Shown here piece after piece: positions 14,202-20,845 of a DNA stretch of 30,311 bases (position 1 is its first letter; the number at the start of each line of letters is the position of its first letter). The notes under the pieces were generated by a model. The model worked only from the letters and a program-made list of their open reading frames with translations. It was not told the origin of the DNA and searched no databases. A program made the position numbers and the translations under genes. The DNA comes from a virus, in the IMG/VR virus record IMGVR_UViG_3300006793_000158, positions 1-30,311 of that record; one strand, written 5' to 3'.

Positions 14202-15536
14202 TCACCAACTTATTGAACTTGCATTGTTACCATAATTTTTACCCTTGACACCCCATAATCCATTTCCAAAATGTATCATGTTATCATTCCTGGACATTGA
14301 TGCTCTAACACTGTTTAACTTTGAATCATCTAGTTCTAGTGCATATAGTATTTCATTTAAACTTAACTTCTCACTACTTCTTGCCAGTATCTGATATATC
14401 TCATCAGTTCTTGTTCTTGCAACTTCATAATTCTGTATTTCTTTTGCGTCTGCATTATTAATCATTATTGAATCAGGTAAGAACTTTAAATTAAAGCCAA
14501 TTGGTTTTTGCAATGAACCATTGTTTATCTTTCTGTGATGAAGTACGCTATTTATTTCTGATTCACCTTGTTCTTGACTCTTTTTAATCTCCCATATACT
14601 TCTAGCACCATTCCACCAAAAAACGCTTCCAAATGGTGTTTTCTTGGCAGTATTCTCTTTTGATGTATGTGCAATATTAATAAAAGTAACTTCAGGAAAT
14701 GTACGCATGGCATTAAAATATTTGTTTGTTTCTTTATCACTAATAGGTTCAGGACAAGCATAGCCAACAGAATCAACAACAATAAATCCAATATCATTCC
14801 TGTCTATCTCTTCTCTTAAATGCTCAACCATATCAACCAGTGGTGAATTGTATCTTCTATACCAAATGTTTGCATAAGGCATATCAAGACCCATGCCCTT
14901 AGATAATTTGTCACCACGTCTTTTAAATTCAGCTTCACTTGTTTCATAATCCAAATACAAAACATTCTTCTTTTTAGCAGATAACCAATCAAATCCAAAG
15001 CCTTCAGAAACCAATCCAGCTATCCAAAGTGTTATTACACTTTTACCTGTACCACCTTCACCAAATATAATTGATGGTTCATTAGCTGGAAATAATGGTG
15101 TAACTAACATACCTTCATCTGTTGCTTCAGCCAGGTCACGCAAGTTTATAGCTGGTGCAGTTTCATCTTCTCTAAATGCTTCAAGAACACTGACACAAGA
15201 ATATTCAATAATTGCGTCCCATTCTTCATAGTTCAAATCATCTGCCCTGTTGTAACAAGTCTTAACCATTGATGTCTTTCCATTAGCACCTGATGACTGG
15301 TCAATGTTAGCTTTAGATTGAAATATGTGATGTGCCTGAAACTGTAGTGGTTTCAAATACTCAACTCTAACATCTGCTGAAGTATATCTATCTTGTGATA
15401 TCTTATCCAACCTAATCCTTATATTCTTTTTAGGAAAATCAAATTTGAACACGTTGCCAATACGATTGTATATAACATCTTCTAATGGATTTTCTATTTC
15501 TATTATTTCTTCATTCTCTATTTGTTCTTGTTCCAA
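14202..15536 (-). CDS. RepA/RecA-like hexameric ATPase (probable replicative helicase)
   Basis: The 444-aa protein has a central AAA_25/RepA-type core: Walker A GEGGTGKS at 159-166, strand with acidic pair VLYLDYETSEAEFKRRGDKL at ~192-211, and Walker B FIVVDSVG at 251-258. Downstream are sensor-like IAHTSKE and FGSVFWWNGARSIWEIKK. This fold is shared by plasmid RepA helicases and DnaB-like motors. The last ~70 residues (EIYQILARSSEKLSLNEIL and following) look like a winged helix. It probably unwinds DNA during phage replication. The SD is weak, and the start overlaps the previous gene by 26 bases, suggesting coupling. Helicase versus other recombination ATPase is not settled. Confidence 0.9.
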   Translation of the reverse strand: MEQEQIENEEIIEIENPLEDVIYNRIGNVFKFDFPKKNIRIRLDKISQDRYTSADVRVEYLKPLQFQAHHIFQSKANIDQSSGANGKTSMVKTCYNRADDLNYEEWDAIIEYSCVSVLEAFREDETAPAINLRDLAEATDEGMLVTPLFPANEPSIIFGEGGTGKSVITLWIAGLVSEGFGFDWLSAKKKNVLYLDYETSEAEFKRRGDKLSKGMGLDMPYANIWYRRYNSPLVDMVEHLREEIDRNDIGFIVVDSVGYACPEPISDKETNKYFNAMRTFPEVTFINIAHTSKENTAKKTPFGSVFWWNGARSIWEIKKSQEQGESEINSVLHHRKINNGSLQKPIGFNLKFLPDSIMINNADAKEIQNYEVARTRTDEIYQILARSSEKLSLNEILYALELDDSKLNSVRASMSRNDNMIHFGNGLWGVKGKNYGNNASSISW

Positions 15537-15849
15537 TTTGTATTCCCCTAATTTTTCTACTTTGTTTATTTCTTTTAACGCCTGTAATTGTCCCTAACAT
15601 AAAATCAACATCACCTTGTAACTTGTCTAGCTTCATTTTCTTTTTTGTTTCATTCATTGTATTGTATGCCATTCTTGATTCTGTAGCTGATTTTTGAACC
15701 ATATCTGCTAAGTATCTATTTTGTCTTAATGACTGACACAATAACCTAATGATTGTTTCATTAAACAAATAACCTTCTTTTACAATAGGATTGCTTAAAT
15801 TTTCTTCTAGCTGGTCAATCTGCTTATAAGTCATGTTGCTTAATTCCAT
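15511..15849 (-). CDS. Unknown helical protein in replication operon, 112 aa
   Basis: ATG 15849 uses the last base of the preceding stop (TAATG). The product is almost wholly helical (MTYKQIDQLEENLSNPIVKE, LLCQSLRQNRYLADMVQKSA) and ends in a basic tail (KRNKQSRKIRGIQIGTRTNR). It overlaps the ATPase gene by 26 bases. Strict coupling on both sides implies it acts with the ATPase and the protein before it. No family is recognised. Confidence 0.75.
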   Translation of the reverse strand: MELSNMTYKQIDQLEENLSNPIVKEGYLFNETIIRLLCQSLRQNRYLADMVQKSATESRMAYNTMNETKKKMKLDKLQGDVDFMLGTITGVKRNKQSRKIRGIQIGTRTNRE

Positions 15850-16532
15850 TACACACCTTTCATTTCTTCACTGCCAAGTATTTCTGTCATTAGTGAATGA
15901 ATTTCATTAGTGTCATGTTCAATGCTTTTAAGTGCATCATTCAATTGTGTCTTTCCTTCAATTAAGTCAGCACCTATTCCTACCAGGTTCATTAACACTA
16001 TAGCCTTTGTAGGTGTTACTGAATCAACTTTGTTTATACTGGCAACAATAATGTCTTTAGCAATTGCTTCCCTACTATTCCTTGCCCTAGCCTGTCTGTC
16101 TAGTTCTCTAAAATCATCAACTGCAACTGTTACTGCCCTACCTGTATTTGTTGGTTTTGTTGCATTGTTTTGTGGTTCAAATAATTCAGTTGGACTATCT
16201 GTTGTTTGTACTTCAGCTATTTGCCTTGTTGTCCAATCAACTGTATGCCAATAGTGGTCATCATAGTCACCTGATTTGGCATTGCCATCTTTGTCAGATT
16301 TTAAACTGTCCCTTGATACCATAGCCTTATAAGTATCATTAGGTTTTGGGTCAAAGCCTTCTGTCTTTTTTGCAAACACTGTTTCATTGTGGTCATACTT
16401 ACCTGAAAAATCAGGTATGCTAATTTTCATTTGCCAATCCCCACTTTGTGCAGTCTTTACTTCTTTTATAACAACATTTCTTAATTGTGTTTGATGTTGT
16501 CCTGTTTGTAATTCTATTCTTTCATAAGCCAT
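15849..16532 (-). CDS. Unknown replication-operon protein, possible ssDNA-binding role, 227 aa
   Basis: The start is MAYERIELQTG at ATG 16532, 4 bases after the previous stop with AAGGTG upstream; a longer frame to 16616 would overlap the neighbour by 80 bases and lacks an SD. The N-terminal ~100 residues are strand-rich (LRNVVIKEVKTAQSGDWQMK, IPDFSGKYDHNETVFAK), like a beta-barrel or OB fold. A linker rich in Thr/Asn/Pro follows, then a helical C-terminus ending acidic (LMTEILGSEEMKGV). Layout and position before a helicase gene suggest an SSB-like protein, but no signature is definitive. Confidence 0.8.
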   Translation of the reverse strand: MAYERIELQTGQHQTQLRNVVIKEVKTAQSGDWQMKISIPDFSGKYDHNETVFAKKTEGFDPKPNDTYKAMVSRDSLKSDKDGNAKSGDYDDHYWHTVDWTTRQIAEVQTTDSPTELFEPQNNATKPTNTGRAVTVAVDDFRELDRQARARNSREAIAKDIIVASINKVDSVTPTKAIVLMNLVGIGADLIEGKTQLNDALKSIEHDTNEIHSLMTEILGSEEMKGV

Positions 16533-16536
16533 TTTT

Positions 16537-16941
16537 TCACCTTCTGTCTGTAACTTTAAAATAAAATGATTTTGGTAGTTTGATTCTTTCCAGTAATTCA
16601 GCCACTTCACTTCCACGCTTCCTAAACTTGTTTAGAATCCTTATATCCCATTTTTCTTCAATCTCAACCATCTTGGTTTCTTTTGGAGTATAAGCACCTG
16701 AAGATACCAAATCTTCAGATGGTATTAATTCTAACAATGGTGTTAGTCTTGATTTATCATAATCCCAAGTTCTAACCATTGTGATTACTTTAGCATCATC
16801 AATTAATTCTTCTGCACCTTTTTCGTCCATGAATTTTTTAACGTGGTACTTTGCCTTGTCTAGTTCATCATTTGCTTTCTCTTGATTAGCTAGTGCTTGA
16901 AGATAATTTTTGACTACTTCTGTTTCTGTTCTATTTGCCAT
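16537..16941 (-). CDS. Unknown protein, first gene of the replication operon, 134 aa
   Basis: ATG 16941 has the leader AAAGGGACAAT. The N-terminus is a long charged helix (YLQALANQEKANDELDKAKY). A strand-rich stretch follows (VITMVRTWDYDKSRLTPLLE), with Arg/Lys near the C-terminus (IRILNKFRKRGSEVAELLER). Lengths and composition resemble small phage proteins found beside recombination/replication genes, but no motif identifies it. The 13-bp palindrome at 16974-17004 lies 33 bases upstream and may be its operator. Confidence 0.75.
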   Translation of the reverse strand: MANRTETEVVKNYLQALANQEKANDELDKAKYHVKKFMDEKGAEELIDDAKVITMVRTWDYDKSRLTPLLELIPSEDLVSSGAYTPKETKMVEIEEKWDIRILNKFRKRGSEVAELLERIKLPKSFYFKVTDRR

Positions 16942-16973
16942 ATTGTCCCTTTAACTTATGGTTTATATACGTC

Positions 16974-17004
16974 ATTAACAATAACGCTTAACGTTATTGT
17001 TAAT
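16974..17004. promoter_or_regulatory. 13-bp perfect palindrome upstream of the replication operon
   Basis: ATTAACAATAACG (16974-16986) and CGTTATTGTTAAT (16992-17004) pair perfectly around CTTAA. It lies between the zinc-ribbon regulator gene and the start of the replication operon. Position and symmetry suit a dimeric repressor operator, though an origin or transcript hairpin is possible. No U-run follows on either strand. Confidence 0.6.
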
Positions 17005-17029
17005 ACTTATATACATATATACGTATATA

Positions 17030-17044
17030 TACGTTATATACGTA
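17030..17044. repeat. 15-bp word shared with the 9.8-kb intergenic region (copy 2)
   Basis: TACGTTATATACGTA, identical to 9786-9800. It stands in alternating pyrimidine-purine DNA (17008-17044, TATACGTATATATACG-like) between the regulator gene and the palindrome at 16974-17004. Confidence 0.5.
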
Positions 17045-17060
17045 ATAGGTAATACAAGAT

Positions 17061-17342
17061 TTAGTTTTGTCTAATAAAATCCCTAGTTTGCTTTGGAAGT
17101 TTCATAAAGCAATCCCTACACACTTTCCATTTTTTTGGATAGTTAGCAATTCTGCTATATGCTTTACCACACCTTGTGCAATGTGGTTTAACTTGTTTAG
17201 TGAAAGTAGGAAGATTATTATTTATCAAGATTTGTCTTACTCGTTCCCTTGATATATCATATTTCCTACCTATTTCAGCCATAGACATAGCTGGGTCAGT
17301 AAGTCTTTCAGATATTATTTTTGTTGGGTCAACTTTTTGCAT
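17061..17342 (-). CDS. Sigma-region-4-like HTH with C-terminal zinc ribbon, putative transcription regulator, 93 aa
   Basis: Residues ~18-42 (SMAEIGRKYDISRERVRQIL) reproduce the sigma70 region 4 helix-turn-helix, including the RERVRQI recognition helix that reads the -35 element. Cys55/Cys58 and Cys75/Cys78 form a zinc ribbon, followed by a basic helical end. The start is ATG 17342 (MQKVDPTKII), with AGGA 7 bases upstream. A longer frame from TTG 17390 would put the -35 and -10 of the gene's own promoter inside its coding region. It is too small to be a whole sigma factor. It may redirect or block host RNA polymerase, or act as a simple DNA-binding regulator. Confidence 0.85.
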   Translation of the reverse strand: MQKVDPTKIISERLTDPAMSMAEIGRKYDISRERVRQILINNNLPTFTKQVKPHCTRCGKAYSRIANYPKKWKVCRDCFMKLPKQTRDFIRQN

Positions 17343-17361
17343 AAACATTTCCTGTTCAAGT

Positions 17362-17390
17362 ATTTTAAAACTATTGTTTACAGATGTCAA
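17362..17390 (-). promoter_or_regulatory. Sigma70-type promoter for the HTH/zinc-ribbon gene
   Basis: On the minus strand TTGACA (17390-17385), 17 bases, then TAAAAT (17367-17362). The start would fall about 13 bases before ATG 17342, leaving just room for the AGGA SD. This promoter drives a very short leader typical of an early phage gene. Confidence 0.7.
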
Positions 17391-17492
17391 ATGATAGACA
17401 GATAAAAATTATTCAGTTATAATTTTTTGCAAGTAAGTCATCATTTTTGATGATGGTTTGCATTTCCTTAAAACGTCAGGGGGACAACAAGT

Positions 17493-17561
17493 ATGGACAG
17501 AATCCATTATAACCAAAATAATATAATTCCCCCTGATGCTTTTAGTTTGGTCCTGGTATAA
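17493..17561 (+). CDS. 22-codon leader frame before the resolvase gene
   Basis: ATG 17493 is preceded by AGGGGGACAACAAGT, the same SD leader type used by several minus-strand genes here. The frame encodes 22 residues (begins MDRIHYNQNNIIPP, ends AFSLVLV) and stops 4 bases before the resolvase ATG, which has no SD. Ribosomes ending here could restart at the resolvase. The alternative is a spurious short frame. Confidence 0.4.
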   Translation: MDRIHYNQNNIIPPDAFSLVLV

Positions 17562-17565
17562 ATTT

Positions 17566-18015
17566 ATGAAAAGAAATTTAAAATTTTTTACTGGTAACTA
17601 TATTAATTTTTCAACTGATTTACCACCTTCACAAATTCGTGGAAATCATAGGTCACATTTTAGAACTTTTAGAAAGTATTACAAAAATTATCAAGAACAA
17701 GGTATTGTTGCTTTGCATAATGCTTTGTTAAAAACAACGTTTGAATTACCATTTAAAAAAGCAATTATTGTTAATACTTTTTACAACAATAGATTGTTAG
17801 ATTTAGACAATTTTGGATATGGCATGAAATGTATTCAAGATGTGCTGGTATTACAAAATGTTTTAATTGATGATGATGCGTTAAGCATTACACCTATTAA
17901 TAGGTTTCGTAAATGCACTAAAAATGAACGTAGAGTAGATGTAATGGTATTTGATACCACTAATTACAAAAGCGTGTCTATTGTGGCTGGTTCTGATTTT
18001 CTTTTAACGCTTTAA
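17566..18015 (+). CDS. rusA: RusA-type Holliday junction resolvase
   Basis: This is the only clear plus-strand gene. The 149-aa product has the RusA signature: Asp79 and Asp81 in LLDLDNFGYGMKCIQDVLV, Lys88, Asp92 and the acidic cluster IDDDALS at 101-107, matching the catalytic carboxylates of RusA. It would cut branched DNA from replication or recombination before packaging. The start is ATG 17566 (MKRNLKFFTG); a frame from 17536 has no SD either. Translation may be coupled to the leader frame ending 4 bases earlier. Its 3' end overlaps the convergent gene at 17978-18015. Confidence 0.85.
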   Translation: MKRNLKFFTGNYINFSTDLPPSQIRGNHRSHFRTFRKYYKNYQEQGIVALHNALLKTTFELPFKKAIIVNTFYNNRLLDLDNFGYGMKCIQDVLVLQNVLIDDDALSITPINRFRKCTKNERRVDVMVFDTTNYKSVSIVAGSDFLLTL

Positions 18016-18190
18016 TTAATTTCCAATATTTGGACATTAATTGACTACGTTCTTCATTTGTTATTTTACCATCTGCAACTGCATTTTTAGATGTTTCAAT
18101 TAATTCCATCAACTCATCTAATGCTGATACATTTTCCATTGCAAATTTAAAAACCTTTTTCCATTTAATTTCCATAAGTTTCTTAATCAT
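17978..18190 (-). CDS. Unknown small charged helical protein, 70 aa
   Basis: ATG 18190 overlaps the nuclease stop (ATGA) and has GGAG 6 bases upstream. The product is Lys/Glu-rich and helical with two likely helices (VFKFAMENVSALDELMELIE, ITNEERSQLMSKYWKLIKAL) separated by a short loop. There is no membrane segment or Cys. It is the last gene of the membrane/nuclease operon, and its final 38 bases overlap the end of the resolvase gene on the other strand. Function is unknown. Confidence 0.75.
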   Translation of the reverse strand: MIKKLMEIKWKKVFKFAMENVSALDELMELIETSKNAVADGKITNEERSQLMSKYWKLIKALKENQNQPQ

Positions 18191-18594
18191 TCTTTACTCC
18201 AATCTTTTACTTTTGTGCCACCCCAGTATTCAACTGCAAGTCCACATTTAATTAATTCACTACCAGCATTTTGCCATATATCACCATTTTTAACAAATAA
18301 ATGTCCTAATACCCTACCATATTTACCTGTACCTTTTGCAGATACAGATTGTATAGCAAGGTCATTGTCACCTATTATTAACCTTAACATATCCCTTGCT
18401 TGATAGCCTTTTGCTTTTTCTATTTTGCTTTTTGTTCTTAGTTCAGGTGTATCAATTCCTATGATTCTAAAACTATTTATGTATTTCATTTTAAAACCCA
18501 TATCAATTACCAGGTTTGATACAGTGTCACCATCATAAACTGAGTCAATTCCCCTTTTTGTTTCTAAACTTGCTTTGTATGTATAAAAATCCAT
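18187..18594 (-). CDS. Thermonuclease (staphylococcal nuclease-like)
   Basis: The 135-aa protein matches the SNase fold: VYDGDT with Asp21, Arg43 and Asp48 in FRIIGIDTPELR, Glu51, and Arg94 in KYGRVLG, corresponding to the calcium ligands and two catalytic arginines plus glutamate. It cleaves DNA or RNA to nucleotides. No signal peptide is seen, so if it acts outside the cell it would need lysis or another route. The start overlaps the previous stop by one base, in a chain with membrane proteins, hinting at action at the envelope or on host DNA during lysis. Confidence 0.9.
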   Translation of the reverse strand: MDFYTYKASLETKRGIDSVYDGDTVSNLVIDMGFKMKYINSFRIIGIDTPELRTKSKIEKAKGYQARDMLRLIIGDNDLAIQSVSAKGTGKYGRVLGHLFVKNGDIWQNAGSELIKCGLAVEYWGGTKVKDWSKE

Positions 18595-18767
18595 TATTCA
18601 TTCTCCAATACTTTTAGTGAAACACCACCAAGAAATCCAAAAATTCCACCTATAACGGCAGTAATGATTTCAGTTCCTTCCATCTTGTAACCAATCCATA
18701 TTGCAAAAAGACTAAATATAGTGGCACACAAGATTGCCAACGCTATTTGTGGTCTGAAATTACTCAT
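18594..18767 (-). CDS. Small two-span membrane protein, 57 aa
   Basis: ATG 18767 overlaps the holin-like stop (ATGA), and its stop overlaps the nuclease start by one base. Two hydrophobic segments are clear: IALAILCATIFSLFAIWIGY and IITAVIGGIFGFLGGVSL, with a charged turn KMEGTE. The second is glycine-rich, suited to helix packing. Size and topology suit a second holin, antiholin or pinholin. Function is inferred from topology and context. Confidence 0.75.
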   Translation of the reverse strand: MSNFRPQIALAILCATIFSLFAIWIGYKMEGTEIITAVIGGIFGFLGGVSLKVLENE

Positions 18768-19048
18768 TTATTACTCCCAAAAACACTGCCACTTAGGATA
18801 GCACCAAAACTTAAATGGAACAATCCCCCATTTTTCAAGGTGAACGGCTCATGTTGACTAACTAACTTCTTAAGGTATTCCATTTGCACTAAAGGGTCTT
18901 CTATGCTTTCTAAATGTGACATATAATCAGCCAAGTCCAAACCCATTCTAGCTATTCCATAGTAAATAGGAACTACCATAAAATCATATATACATATAAC
19001 TAAATAAACTATCAAAGCAGTCCATCTCCATCTATGTATGTTGTTCAT
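18764..19048 (-). CDS. Holin-like membrane protein, 94 aa
   Basis: The protein begins with a short basic segment (MNNIHRWRW) and a long hydrophobic span (TALIVYLVICIYDFMVVPIY). A polar middle follows, then a C-terminal hydrophobic stretch (GGLFHLSFGAILSGSVFG). The pairing of an N-terminal span ending PIYYG with a C-terminal GLFH...FGAILS resembles the holin family called 'holin of 3TMs, for gene-transfer release'. It would form lesions in the inner membrane at the end of infection. It overlaps its neighbours on both sides by 4 bases. The family assignment is from memory of pattern, not a search. Confidence 0.8.
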   Translation of the reverse strand: MNNIHRWRWTALIVYLVICIYDFMVVPIYYGIARMGLDLADYMSHLESIEDPLVQMEYLKKLVSQHEPFTLKNGGLFHLSFGAILSGSVFGSNK

Positions 19049-19200
19049 TTACTGTCACCTTTGAACACGTTTTTAAAATCATCATATTTATTCCACACCT
19101 TATCTTCTAAGCCACTATGCTTGTACCAGTGTTGAATTAAATATGTTACAGATGCAGTAAGTATGATTGTACTAATTGCAATATTAACTTTTTTTTTCAT
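19045..19200 (-). CDS. Small single-span membrane protein, 51 aa
   Basis: ATG 19200 has SD AAAGGGACAAC. The N-terminus is MKKKVN, then a span (IAISTIILTASVTYLI) and a charged C-terminus (KHSGLEDKVWNKYDDFKNVF). This could be a type II-like anchored protein or a small spanin component; no lipobox Cys is present. It overlaps the holin-like gene by ATGA. Because of clean SD and overlaps I regard it as a real gene. Function unknown. Confidence 0.75.
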   Translation of the reverse strand: MKKKVNIAISTIILTASVTYLIQHWYKHSGLEDKVWNKYDDFKNVFKGDSK

Positions 19201-19216
19201 GTTGTCCCTTTATGTT

Positions 19217-20545
19217 TTATTCTGTTGGTAAACTTGCTGGTTCTGATGTAAGCAATTCAGCGTTATCATCAACCACCCAGTGAACTGCATTCACTGATGC
19301 TTCAATTTTAAAATCTTTTGTACCAAATCCATCTCCAGCACCTATTCTGTTGTGACTAATAATCACTGTGTCAGCCTTTACTCTCTTAATGTTACAAGTC
19401 CCCCCTTTGCTTACAATATTGGTCATTGTCAGTTTGCCAATTTGCCCATTAACATTGTTAGTATCAGCAGATAAATGGATTCTGTCATATAATCCATAAT
19501 CAGTTTTAAGTGACTTAGATTGAAAATGCCCACCAATTATTGCTCTTCTTAATCCTGTACCAGCACTTTGGGTGATGCTCTGTCCATCTGATAGGTTTCC
19601 AATGATTTGAATTTCATGTGCAATAACATTTTCTACGATTAACTGTTTACACCTGTTATAGCTAAATTCTAGCGTTCCCACTTCCAACCAGGTAGAAACA
19701 CCACCTGAATTTGTTCCTTCTACAAGAATTGCTTCTGTTTTACCTGAAGGCAACGTGCTACTATTATAAGCAGTTCCTATACTAGTATTTGAAATAGACA
19801 CTTCAGCAATTGGCAGTGTCCCAACAATAACTCTAAGCGTGTTATCACCATCTTGCCTTTTAAGTGCTTGTTCTAGTGTTTCATCAGGTATATTTATATT
19901 ACCTGTAGGATTGTTACTAGAATAATACCCAGCATCACCATTTTCAAAAGTCCTGTCTGCCAATATCGTTTCATTAACCACAACACCTGTTGATGCAACT
20001 GAACCAGCTACAAGAAGAGAAATTGCAGTATTTGGACTGAAACCAGCCATTCTAAGCAAACTATAAGGTGTTTTAGCTATATTAAAAGCAGTACGCCATT
20101 TTGTAGATTCTGAATTTAAAAATTCTATTTTTGCAAACAACCAATCACGCCATATTCTAATTTTGTTATAAGCATTTACTGGAAAGTTTATAATTGCTCT
20201 AGGACTAGACTTAATTGCTCTTATTACCTTGCCAATACTTCTTATATGAATTGCTAAACCAAGTGCAATCATACCACCTGATATAGACCATGCTATGTAA
20301 CCTTGTTCTTGCCACCATTTGACGTCAGCAAACAAGGTTTCAAGCGTATAATTTCCATATTGTAAATCAGGTAAATAACTTGCTATAAATGGCACTGGAT
20401 TTATATAGCTACTAAAAGCTAAAATACCACCACCACTGATAATGACTATAGTGAATGTATTTAACGTAAATTTGCCAATACCTTTTAAAATTTTTTTTAT
20501 ATTAGGTTTTTTAAATCTTGGTAATTTTATATTTAATTTTTTCAT
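19217..20545 (-). CDS. Membrane-anchored protein with repetitive beta-rich C-terminal domain, 442 aa
   Basis: Start MKKLNIKLPR at ATG 20545 is preferred: AGGAG is 6 bases upstream, while the ATG two codons before touches the SD. A very basic N-terminus (Lys/Arg/Pro, 2-20) precedes hydrophobic spans at about 27-47, 84-101 and 172-190 (NTAISLLVAGSVASTGVVV). After residue ~220 the protein becomes a chain of short strands (ATLE-like turns, QLIVENVIAHEIQIIGNLSD, RAIIGGHF) typical of beta-helix or beta-solenoid folds. Membrane spans fused to a solenoid are unusual in phages. It could be an injected or envelope-located protein. Unrecognised. Confidence 0.8.
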   Translation of the reverse strand: MKKLNIKLPRFKKPNIKKILKGIGKFTLNTFTIVIISGGGILAFSSYINPVPFIASYLPDLQYGNYTLETLFADVKWWQEQGYIAWSISGGMIALGLAIHIRSIGKVIRAIKSSPRAIINFPVNAYNKIRIWRDWLFAKIEFLNSESTKWRTAFNIAKTPYSLLRMAGFSPNTAISLLVAGSVASTGVVVNETILADRTFENGDAGYYSSNNPTGNINIPDETLEQALKRQDGDNTLRVIVGTLPIAEVSISNTSIGTAYNSSTLPSGKTEAILVEGTNSGGVSTWLEVGTLEFSYNRCKQLIVENVIAHEIQIIGNLSDGQSITQSAGTGLRRAIIGGHFQSKSLKTDYGLYDRIHLSADTNNVNGQIGKLTMTNIVSKGGTCNIKRVKADTVIISHNRIGAGDGFGTKDFKIEASVNAVHWVVDDNAELLTSEPASLPTE

Positions 20546-20557
20546 AAGCATCTCCTT

Positions 20558-20743
20558 TTAAATTAGCAATGCAACAATTAAGCCTATTATAAGTATAACA
20601 AGTGTTGCTAACAAGACGTTTCTTGTTTTAAATAACGTGTTTAAAATTTCATATTTCCAGTGAATCATTTTTATGTTTATTGCATCTATTTTTCTTTCTA
20701 TTAATTCCATATCTTTTTCAGTTATTTCTTTTTTGTTTTTCAT
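20558..20743 (-). CDS. Small protein with C-terminal membrane anchor, 61 aa
   Basis: The first ~40 residues form an amphipathic helix (ITEKDMELIERKIDAINIKM) and the last 20 are a hydrophobic anchor (VLLATLVILIIGLIVALLI). This tail-anchored layout recalls XhlA-type holin-associated proteins, but the sequence match is not clear. The start at 20743 is preceded by TAGGA, which immediately follows the last stem of the structured RNA at 20751-20843, so the RNA could gate its translation. First gene of the membrane-protein block. Confidence 0.75.
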   Translation of the reverse strand: MKNKKEITEKDMELIERKIDAINIKMIHWKYEILNTLFKTRNVLLATLVILIIGLIVALLI

Positions 20744-20750
20744 ATTCCTA

Positions 20751-20843
20751 CCAATTTGTTAATAAATTGGCACTAATCACCTACACAAAGGGACAACGTT
20801 CCACATAGGTAACTAGTGCCTATCCAAACACTAGGTTTGGATA
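20751..20843 (-). promoter_or_regulatory. Compact multi-stem RNA element with alternative pairing
   Basis: In transcript order: stem 1 TATCCAAAC/GTTTGGATA (20843-20835 with 20829-20821); stem 2 GGCACTA/TAGTGCC (20820-20814 with 20775-20769) enclosing ACCTA/TAGGT (20810-20806 with 20783-20779); stem 3 CCAATTT/AAATTGG (20770-20764 with 20757-20751). Stem 2 and stem 3 share two bases. The loop of stem 1 (CTAGTG) can instead pair with CACTAG in stem 2. The element fills nearly all of the gap between the fibre gene stop and the SD of the 61-aa gene. No U-run follows, so it is not a standard terminator. Confidence 0.6.
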
Positions 20844-20845
20844 TA

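Noticed and set aside
17343-17390. TTG start at 17390 for the HTH/zinc-ribbon gene
   Set aside because: That codon is the TTGACA of a well-spaced promoter, and the next -10 falls inside the supposed coding region. ATG 17342 has its own SD.
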